Assembly: GCA_028291305.1 (NCBI GenBank)
Contig: JAQGII010000357.1
Span: 1-9,646 of the forward strand
Reading direction: 5' to 3'
Length of the DNA stretch: 9,646 bases
DNA from: Caulobacteraceae bacterium
GTDB lineage: Bacteria > Pseudomonadota > Alphaproteobacteria > Caulobacterales > Caulobacteraceae
This document shows positions 1 to 4,951 of the stretch, piece by piece. The position numbers and the translations under genes were made by a program. The first letter of the stretch is position 1. Each line of letters starts with the position of its first letter. The notes beneath the pieces are model-generated. The model was not told where the DNA came from and did no database searches. It saw only the letters and a program-made list of their open reading frames with translations.

Positions 1-21
1 ATGCTGAAACACGTTCAGCAT
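1..21 (-). terminator. Possible hairpin downstream of the Nramp-family gene
   Basis: Bases 1-8 (ATGCTGAA) and 14-21 (TTCAGCAT) are a perfect 8-bp inverted repeat around a 5-base loop. It lies 19 bases past the stop codon of the minus-strand transporter gene, where a terminator would be expected. The stem is not GC-rich, and any U-tract would lie to the left of base 1, so it cannot be judged here. It could equally be part of an operator for a gene outside the window. Confidence 0.25.
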
Positions 22-40
22 GACGGAGATGATGGATGTT

Positions 41-1339
41 CTACACCACCAGCATCGCCACTGCCGCCGCGGCCATCACCGCGGTCGCGGTCCAGCCGAA
101 GAATTGCAGGGGCAGCGAGGCGACATAGTCGCCCATGGTCGCCTTGCGGGTGACGACGATCATCATCACCGCCATGATCGGCACCGCGACCACGCCGTTG
201 ATCACCGCGCTCCAGAACAGGGCCTTGATCGGGTCGATCGGGGTGAAGTTCATGATCATCCCGGCGGCCACGGCCGCCGCCAGGGTGCCGTAGAAGGCCT
301 TGGCCCGGTGCGCCTTGCGCGCCAGGCCCACGTGCCAGCCGAACGCCTCGCCGACGGCGTAGGCCGCCGAGCCGGCCAGCACCGGCACCGCCAGCAGCCC
401 CGTGCCCACCACCCCGAGGGCGAACACCACGAACACCAGCGGGCCGGCGATGGGGCGCAGCGCCTCCGCCGCCTGGGCCGAGGTCTGGATATTGGTCACC
501 CCGTGGGCGTTGAGCGTCGCGGCGGTGGTGACGATGATGAACAGCGCCACCAGGTTGGACAGGCCCATGCCGACATAGGTATCCCAGCGGATGCGGCTGA
601 ACTCCGCCTTGGCCTGTTCGGGCGCGCGTTCCAGCGGCTTGGCGCCGTCGCGCTCCTTGGTTTCCTCGACCTCTTCCTCGGCCTGCCAGAAGAACAGGTA
701 GGGGCTGATGGTGGTGCCCAGGACCGCCACCACCACGGTGAGATAGGCCGCCTTGAACTGAATCTTGGGCAGGACCAGGCTGCGCAGCACTTCGCCCCAG
801 GGCACATGCACCACCATGGCCACGCCCACATAGGCAAACAGCGAGACGGTCAGCCACTTCAGCACCGAGACGTAGCGCGAGTAACGGGCGAAGATCTGCA
901 GCAGGGCCGAGACCACGCCGAAGGCGACCACATAGAGAACCTCCGGTCCGCCGATCACCAACTTCAGCGCCGCGGCCATGGCGCCGAGGTCCGCGCCGAG
1001 GTTGATGATGTTGGCCGCCAGCAGCAGGGTGACCAGGAAATACAGGATCGGGATGGGATAGTGCTGCTTCAGGTTGCCGGCGATGCCGCGTCCGGTGACG
1101 CGGCCGACCCGGGCGCTGATCTCCTGGATGGCGCACATCAGCGGCCAGCTGAACAGCAGGGTCCATCCCAGCTGGTAGCCGAACTGGGCGCCGGCCTGGG
1201 AATAGGTGGCGATACCGCTGGGATCGTCGTCGGAGGCGCCGGTGATCAGGCCCGGTCCGAGGACGCTGAGCAAGGGCGGTTTGGTGGGCTGTTTGACGTC
1301 GGACGGATCGTCCGGGGCCGGCAGGTCCGTCGCGCTCAT
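41..1339 (-). CDS. Nramp-superfamily transporter with non-canonical metal site
   Basis: A 432-residue polytopic inner membrane protein of the Nramp/SLC11 superfamily, expected to import a divalent cation with protons or by a related mechanism. The first helix carries GPGLITGASDDDPSGIATYS (28-47), the counterpart of the Nramp DPGN signature, but reads D39-P-S-G42, so the metal-binding Asn is Gly. The sixth helix reads GTTISPYLFFWQ (208-219) where classical Nramps have a MPH motif; the metal-binding Met is Ile or Ser. It is followed by an acidic stretch (AEEEVEE, 220-226) and a charged loop. Classical Mn/Fe transporters keep both residues, so Mn/Fe uptake should not be assumed; Nramp-related Mg transporters also have an altered site. 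ATG at 1339 is preferred over TTG at 1342 because AGGGA (1346-1350) lies 6 to 7 bases before it. The gap to the upstream gene is 88 bases, so it may be transcribed separately, though I found no good promoter there. Fold is certain, substrate is not. Confidence 0.9.
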   Translation of the reverse strand: MSATDLPAPDDPSDVKQPTKPPLLSVLGPGLITGASDDDPSGIATYSQAGAQFGYQLGWTLLFSWPLMCAIQEISARVGRVTGRGIAGNLKQHYPIPILYFLVTLLLAANIINLGADLGAMAAALKLVIGGPEVLYVVAFGVVSALLQIFARYSRYVSVLKWLTVSLFAYVGVAMVVHVPWGEVLRSLVLPKIQFKAAYLTVVVAVLGTTISPYLFFWQAEEEVEETKERDGAKPLERAPEQAKAEFSRIRWDTYVGMGLSNLVALFIIVTTAATLNAHGVTNIQTSAQAAEALRPIAGPLVFVVFALGVVGTGLLAVPVLAGSAAYAVGEAFGWHVGLARKAHRAKAFYGTLAAAVAAGMIMNFTPIDPIKALFWSAVINGVVAVPIMAVMMIVVTRKATMGDYVASLPLQFFGWTATAVMAAAAVAMLVV

Positions 1340-1427
1340 CAACTGTCCCTATTGTCAGGCGAGAACAACGCCGGAAGCGGGGTGTTCGATCCCTCGGGCG
1401 GGCCGACCTTCGTCCAAGGGCGGCGGG

Positions 1428-1832
1428 TCAAACGAGCCAGGTCCGGGGTCGGGGATAGGCTTCGCCGCGCCACAGGTGGACCAGGCCCAGGACGCAGCGC
1501 AGGCCGAACCAGATGTGGACCAGGGCCAGGATAAGGCCGCCGAGGATCACCAGGGGCACGCCGATCAGGATCAGGGACAGGGGGATGCCCCACAGGAGCA
1601 ACACCACGCCGATGATCCACCAGCCGATGGCGGTCCAGAAGCTGCGGATCTGGAAGACGTAGTGGCTTTGCGCGCGGGGCCCGGCGCCGTCGCGATTGGC
1701 ATAGGCGATCAGCAGCCCGATCAGGATGGTCAGGCCGTTGACCAGCCCGATCAGATACAGGCCGTAGACCACCGCCGGCAGGGTGCGGTCTTCGTAATAG
1801 GGATTGAGCTGGTCGGGGCCGTAGGCGGTCAT
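1428..1832 (-). CDS. Small three-helix membrane protein, DUF4870-like
   Basis: A 134-residue inner membrane protein of unknown function. Hydrophobic segments lie at about residues 18-44, 65-90 and 91-120; the short polar link at 45-64 contains NRDGAGPRAQSHYVFQIRSF. The pattern of a first helix, an NRD...SHY.FQIR.FW link and a helical hairpin resembles the DUF4870-type family common in Proteobacteria, for which I know no established function. The start is set at ATG 1832 because an open frame upstream in the same phase overlaps folB and has no membrane or family character. There is no clear Shine-Dalgarno before the ATG. A TTG seven codons upstream is possible but no better supported. It lies 37 bases after the folB stop on the same strand and probably reads through from that operon. 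Existence is well supported; the family name is from memory of the pattern. Confidence 0.85.
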   Translation of the reverse strand: MTAYGPDQLNPYYEDRTLPAVVYGLYLIGLVNGLTILIGLLIAYANRDGAGPRAQSHYVFQIRSFWTAIGWWIIGVVLLLWGIPLSLILIGVPLVILGGLILALVHIWFGLRCVLGLVHLWRGEAYPRPRTWLV

Positions 1833-1869
1833 CGGGCGCGATGGTGCGGCCAAACCCGGTCTCGGGCAA

Positions 1870-2253
1870 CTAGCCCCGGCGCAGCAGCACTTCGACCCCG
1901 GCGATGGCGGGGGCCAGGGCCTCGGGTTTCTCGACCCGGACCCGGGCGCTGAGCACGCGCGAATCGCGCATGCAGGCCAGGGCCACCTGCTCGGCGAAGG
2001 TCTCCACCAGCTTGATGTGGCCCGCCGCAGCCACGTCACGGGTCCAGGCGACGATGTTCTCGTAGTTGACGATGTCGCCCACCTGTTCGGACGCGGAAGG
2101 GACCACCTCCAGCTCCACGTCGACCGTCAAGGGCTGGCTGCGGCCGTACTCATGAGAGTAGAGGCCGATCTCCGCCTGCACGGGGATGTCGCGCACGAAG
2201 ACCTTGGCGCCCGCCAACTGGGCCAGCGATGAGAGGAAGGGCTGCTTGTTCAT
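1870..2253 (-). CDS. folB: Dihydroneopterin aldolase
   Basis: A cytoplasmic enzyme of folate synthesis that splits 7,8-dihydroneopterin into 6-hydroxymethyl-7,8-dihydropterin and glycolaldehyde, and can epimerise at C2'. The 127 residues match the family length with about 15 extra at the N-terminus. Visible family features are IGLYSHEYGR (29-38) with the active-site Glu35, VNYENI (62-67) with the pterin-stacking Tyr64, LVETFAEQVA (82-91) with Glu84, and the C-terminal VRVEKPEA (105-112) with the catalytic Lys109. All key residues are present, so it should be active as an octamer of the T-fold type. The start at ATG 2253 is supported by AAGG (2260-2263), which overlaps the TAA stop of the upstream reductase gene and lies 6 bases before the ATG. 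This arrangement suggests translational coupling with the reductase, 8 bases upstream. Confidence 0.95.
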   Translation of the reverse strand: MNKQPFLSSLAQLAGAKVFVRDIPVQAEIGLYSHEYGRSQPLTVDVELEVVPSASEQVGDIVNYENIVAWTRDVAAAGHIKLVETFAEQVALACMRDSRVLSARVRVEKPEALAPAIAGVEVLLRRG

Positions 2254-2259
2254 GGTGGG

Positions 2260-2264
2260 CCTTA
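2260..2264 (-). promoter_or_regulatory. folB Shine-Dalgarno overlapping upstream stop codon
   Basis: On the minus strand TAAGG contains both the TAA stop of the reductase gene and the AAGG ribosome site of folB, 6 bases before its ATG. Ribosomes ending on the reductase would sit on the folB initiation site, which is a typical coupling arrangement. Confidence 0.6.
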
Positions 2265-3020
2265 CGGATGCACGATGTCCGGGGTGCGCCAGGACAGATG
2301 CTGGCCGCCGTCCACGGCGATCATCTGGCCGGTGACCGATCCGGCGTCAATCAGATAGAGGGCCGCGGCCACGATATCGGCCGGCTCGGCGCGCCGCTCC
2401 AGCAGCACATTGGCCGCCTCGGCCTGGAACATCTCGGCGCTCTGGTGGACCGAGGGCAGGGTGGGGCCCGGCCCGATGCCGTTGACCCGGATGCGCGGCG
2501 CCAGGGCCTGGGCCAGGGTGCGCGTGGCGGTCCACAGCGCGGCCTTGCTGAGGCTGTAGGTGAAGAACTGCGGATTGGGATTCCACACCCGCTGGTCCAG
2601 TAGGTTGATGATCAGGCCCCGGCGATCCTGCGGCAGCGCGGCGGCGAAGGTCTGCGCCAGCATCAGCGGCGCGTGCAGGTTGACCTCCATATGGCTGCGC
2701 CAGCCCTCGGCGTCGAAGGTCTCGATGCGGTCGTCCTCGAACACCGAGGCGTTGTTGATCAGCAAGGTGACGGGGCCGAGCGCGCGCGCCGCCTGGCCGA
2801 CCAGGGCGCGGGTTTCCGCCTCCTGTGACAGGTCGGCCGTCAGCACATGCGGGCGGCGGCCCAGGGCGGCGATCTCGCCGGCCAGGCTTTCGGCGTCTTC
2901 GTGCGACTGGAGGTGATGGATGGCGACGTCGAACCCGGCCTCGGCGACCGCCAAGGCCAGGGCGCGGCCGATCCGCCGGGCGGCGCCCGTGACCAGGGCT
3001 GTTCCGCGCGCGGCGGACAT
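2262..3020 (-). CDS. Pteridine-reductase-like SDR (PTR1/FolM type)
   Basis: A 252-residue classical-length short-chain dehydrogenase/reductase, probably an NADPH-dependent reductase of dihydropterins or dihydrofolate in the cytoplasm. The Rossmann motif is TGAARRIGRA (11-20), with basic residues in the glycine-rich loop that favour NADPH; NNAS is at 89-92, the structural Asn at 114, and the catalytic Tyr155-x3-Lys159 in YSLSK. The position 13 residues before Tyr, normally Ser in SDRs, is Asp142 (LLDQR). Leishmania PTR1 (Asp181/Tyr194/Lys198) and E. coli FolM show the same Asp with the same spacing, so I read this as a pterin reductase. The folB gene follows after 8 bases, and a 26-codon gene precedes it by 10 bases, which supports a pterin/folate operon. 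ATG 3020 is the natural start; AGGG lies about 8 bases before it. Whether it makes tetrahydromonapterin, reduces dihydrofolate or recycles a quinonoid pterin cannot be told from sequence. Confidence 0.9.
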   Translation of the reverse strand: MSAARGTALVTGAARRIGRALALAVAEAGFDVAIHHLQSHEDAESLAGEIAALGRRPHVLTADLSQEAETRALVGQAARALGPVTLLINNASVFEDDRIETFDAEGWRSHMEVNLHAPLMLAQTFAAALPQDRRGLIINLLDQRVWNPNPQFFTYSLSKAALWTATRTLAQALAPRIRVNGIGPGPTLPSVHQSAEMFQAEAANVLLERRAEPADIVAAALYLIDAGSVTGQMIAVDGGQHLSWRTPDIVHP

Positions 3021-3030
3021 GGCTGCGGCC

Positions 3031-3111
3031 CTAGTCGAAACGGCCGAATTCGAAATAGTTCAGGGCGCCGAAGGCGACGACGAACAGAAGGATCACACCG
3101 ATCGCGACCAT
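3031..3111 (-). CDS. 26-residue single-helix membrane peptide
   Basis: A very small gene at the head of the pterin operon. The peptide starts MVAIGVILLFVVAFGALNY and ends FEFGRFD: about 17 uncharged, strongly hydrophobic residues, then an aromatic belt and a short charged tail with two acids and one Arg. This is the form of a single-pass membrane miniprotein, N-terminus first into the membrane. Support that it is translated: a good GGAG (3119-3122) 7 bases before the ATG, a candidate promoter about 30 bases further up, and a stop only 10 bases before the reductase ATG. The protein tail resembles small uncharacterised peptides ending in an EFGRxD-like motif that I have the impression of seeing next to such reductase genes in Alphaproteobacteria; I cannot verify this here. 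Function unknown. It might instead be a leader peptide that tunes the downstream genes, but no attenuator structure is apparent. Confidence 0.7.
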   Translation of the reverse strand: MVAIGVILLFVVAFGALNYFEFGRFD

Positions 3112-3138
3112 GGCGGGTCTCCGTAAAATGCTGCAGCC

Positions 3139-3167
3139 GCTCTAGCCGGAGCCGGACACGGGCGCAA
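3139..3167 (-). promoter_or_regulatory. Candidate promoter of the small peptide-reductase-folB operon
   Basis: On the minus strand GCTAGAGC (3139-3146) differs at one defined base from the Caulobacter housekeeping -10 pattern GCTANAWC, and TTGCGCC (3161-3167) lies 14 bases upstream as a weak -35 that keeps only the TTG and the last base. Transcription would begin near 3132, giving a leader of about 20 bases that holds the GGAG of the small gene. Confidence 0.4.
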
Positions 3168-3194
3168 GGCGCGTATCGGGCGGCCGCCGGGGGC

Positions 3195-3207
3195 GCTATA
3201 CCGGGCC
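3195..3207 (+). promoter_or_regulatory. -10-like element directly before the Nudix gene
   Basis: GCTATACC (3195-3202) matches the Caulobacter -10 pattern GCTANAWC except at one base. It ends 5 bases before the A of the ATG, so transcription could begin at or next to the start codon. No Shine-Dalgarno is present in the 15 bases before the ATG, which fits a leaderless message. No -35 match is visible. Confidence 0.4.
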
Positions 3208-3681
3208 ATGGTGTGGCGTCGCCGTCTATGGCCGTTCGTTAAACCCCTGATCCGCGCGAGCTTGCGCTTGCGGCGGAGCGTGACCCTCGGCGTGCGCGGG
3301 GTGGTCACGGACCACGACGGCCGCGTGCTCCTGGTGGAGCACACCTATCTGCACGGCTGGCATCTGCCGGGCGGCGGGGTCGATCCCGGCGAGGGCGCCC
3401 AGGAGGCCCTGGCCCGCGAGTTGCAGGAGGAAGGCGGGGTGCGCCTGACGGAGCCGGCGCGGCTGGTGTCGCTGACCACCGGCGAAGAATTCCGCGGCGA
3501 TCATGTGGCGCTCTACCGGGCGGGCGGGTGGGAGCCGTGCGCGGCCGCCAACCAGGGCGAGATCCTGCGCACGGGCTGGTTCGCCCCCGACGTCCTGCCG
3601 CCGAAGACCACGGTCAGGACCCTGGCGCGGATCGAGGAGGCGCTCGGGATCGGCGTCGGCCTGGCCGGCGAAGACCCCTAG
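3208..3681 (+). CDS. Nudix hydrolase
   Basis: A 157-residue soluble hydrolase of nucleoside diphosphates linked to another moiety. The complete Nudix box G-x5-E-x7-RE-x2-EE-x-G-V runs from Gly56 to Val78, with Glu62, Arg70, Glu71, Glu74 and Glu75 for Mg binding and catalysis. Before it are the expected strands LGVRGVVTDHDGRVLLVEH (27-45) and WHLPGGG (51-57). The first 24 residues are unusually basic and hydrophobic (MVWRRRLWPFVKPLIRASLR, 1-20) and could touch membrane or nucleic acid. The sequence gives no safe clue to substrate: no motif I can assign to MutT, ADP-ribose or Ap4A types is evident. It is transcribed alone, divergent from the pterin operon and convergent on nhaA, with which it shares a CTAG at the end. 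The ATG has no Shine-Dalgarno and may be leaderless. Confidence 0.9.
   Translation: MVWRRRLWPFVKPLIRASLRLRRSVTLGVRGVVTDHDGRVLLVEHTYLHGWHLPGGGVDPGEGAQEALARELQEEGGVRLTEPARLVSLTTGEEFRGDHVALYRAGGWEPCAAANQGEILRTGWFAPDVLPPKTTVRTLARIEEALGIGVGLAGEDP
3678..3681. other. Shared CTAG holding both stop codons of Nudix and nhaA
   Basis: The plus-strand TAG at 3679-3681 ends the Nudix gene and the minus-strand TAG at 3680-3678 ends nhaA. The two coding regions overlap by these four bases, leaving no room for a terminator between them, so transcripts of each gene must run antisense into the other or end inside it. Confidence 0.85.
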
Positions 3682-4871
3682 AGGCCGGCCGCCTCGCGCT
3701 TGGCGCGCAGGCCGCCGGCCCAGGCCAGCACCATCATGCCCAAGCTGGCCGACAGGATCGAGGCCAGCACCACCCCCAGCCGCACCTGGTTCTGGTGGTC
3801 GACGTCGACGTCGGGGAAGGCGAGGGCGGCAATGAACAGGCTCATGGTGAAGCCGACGCCGCACAGCAGCGACACGCCGTACAGCTCCAGCCAGGTGGCG
3901 CCCGTCGGCTTGCGCCCGAAGCCGGCCAGGACGGCGATCAGGACCGCGCCGAACACCCCGATCTGCTTGCCCAGGAACAGGCCCAGCAGGACCCCCAGCG
4001 TGATCGGGGCCAGCAGGTGGCCCGATATGCCGCTGAACGAGAAGCCGGCGGCGACGAAGGCGAACAGGGGCAGGATGCCGAAGGCGACATAGGGATGCAG
4101 GCTGTCCATGAAATGGCGCAGCACGCTGTCCTGGCCGCGCCGGCGCGGACCGATCGGCACGGTGAGGGCGGCCAGCACGCCGGTCACGGAGGTGGACATG
4201 CCGGACTTCAGCGTGAAGGCCCAGGCCAGGGCGAAACCGGCGGCGTAGAACAGGAAGGGCGCCGAGCGCCAGCGGCCTAGCCCCGCCATCCCGGCCAGCG
4301 CCAGGCCCGCGCCCGCCAGGGGCCACACATGCAGATTGCTGGAAAACAGCACCGCGATCAGGCCCACGACGCCCAGGTCGTCGGCGATGGCCAGGGTCAG
4401 CAGGAATATGCGCAGGGATGCGGGCAGGCGCTTGGAAACCGCCGCCAGGGCGCCCAGGGCGAAGGCGATGTCGGTGGCGGTGGGCACCGCCCAGCCGCCG
4501 CGCGCGCCGGGCTGCCCGGCGTTGAACGCCAGATAGATCAGGGCGGGCATCGCCATCCCGCCCAGCGCCGCCAGCGCCGGCATGGCCAGACGGCGCGGGT
4601 TGGCCAACTCCCCCTTCAGGATCTCGAACTTGATCTCCATGCCGACGACGAAAAAGAAGATCGCCATCAGCCCCTGCTTGACCCAGTCGAGCACTTCCGC
4701 GGTCTCGTGGAAGGCGCCGACCTGCAGGGTGAAGGGCGTGTGGATGAAGCCGAAATAGGAGTCCGACCAGGGCGAATTGGCCAGGATCAGGGCCGCCAGC
4801 GCCGCGCCCCCCAGGATCAGGCCCGAGGCGGCTTCGGTGTTGAGGAACTCGAGCGTGGGACGACGGGCCAA
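3678..4871 (-). CDS. nhaA: Na+/H+ antiporter NhaA, TTG start
   Basis: A 397-residue inner membrane antiporter that expels Na+ or Li+ in exchange for protons, for salt and alkaline pH tolerance. Family features sit at almost the E. coli positions: GLMAIFFFVVGMEIK (67-81), PTATDIAFALGAL (130-142) with Thr133-Asp134 of the unwound helix IV, LAIADDLGVV (160-169) with the ion-binding Asp164-Asp165, and LGLFLGKQIG (296-305) with the Lys equivalent to E. coli Lys300. E. coli His225, tied to pH response, aligns with Ser226 (SGMSTSVTG), so pH control may differ. The start is TTG at 4871: no ATG, GTG or other TTG lies between it and the upstream in-frame stop, the N-terminus aligns fully with E. coli NhaA, and GGAA lies 7 bases before it. 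Divergent from selO with 80 bases between, and convergent with the Nudix gene. Identification is secure. Confidence 0.96.
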   Translation of the reverse strand: MARRPTLEFLNTEAASGLILGGAALAALILANSPWSDSYFGFIHTPFTLQVGAFHETAEVLDWVKQGLMAIFFFVVGMEIKFEILKGELANPRRLAMPALAALGGMAMPALIYLAFNAGQPGARGGWAVPTATDIAFALGALAAVSKRLPASLRIFLLTLAIADDLGVVGLIAVLFSSNLHVWPLAGAGLALAGMAGLGRWRSAPFLFYAAGFALAWAFTLKSGMSTSVTGVLAALTVPIGPRRRGQDSVLRHFMDSLHPYVAFGILPLFAFVAAGFSFSGISGHLLAPITLGVLLGLFLGKQIGVFGAVLIAVLAGFGRKPTGATWLELYGVSLLCGVGFTMSLFIAALAFPDVDVDHQNQVRLGVVLASILSASLGMMVLAWAGGLRAKREAAGL

Positions 4872-4938
4872 GACGGGTTTCCGGACTGTTGCAACCGATT
4901 GGCTAGCACGAACCGGCCTTCATCGGTCCCGAAAATGG

Positions 4939-4951
4939 TCTAGATCAAGTC
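4939..4951 (+). promoter_or_regulatory. -10-like element directly before selO
   Basis: TCTAGATC (4939-4946) fits the Caulobacter -10 pattern GCTANAWC at all defined bases except the first. It ends 5 bases before the A of the selO ATG, the same spacing as at the Nudix gene. A poor -35 candidate, TTCATCG, is at 4919-4925. No Shine-Dalgarno is visible, in keeping with a leaderless message. An alternative -10, GCTAGCAC (4902-4909, one mismatch), would give a leader of about 36 bases. Confidence 0.35.

Noticed and set aside
1340..1427. Terminator or promoter in the 88 bases before the Nramp-family gene
   Set aside because: Only 4-bp stems (for instance GGCG-7-CGCC) and a GACAAT without a partner -35 are present; nothing convincing.
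20..1534. Long plus-strand open frame opposite the Nramp-family gene
   Set aside because: Its translation is rich in Gly, His, Arg and Asp with no domain; it is the antisense shadow of a membrane protein gene in high-GC DNA.
1428..2039. Extended start for the three-helix membrane protein at 2039
   Set aside because: The extra 69 residues overlap folB and are a Trp/Pro/Arg-rich shadow; family-like sequence begins at ATG 1832.
3127..3160. Hairpin or attenuator before the 26-residue peptide gene
   Set aside because: GCTC/GAGC and similar short GC stems are expected by chance at this base composition, and no U-tract or competing stem follows.
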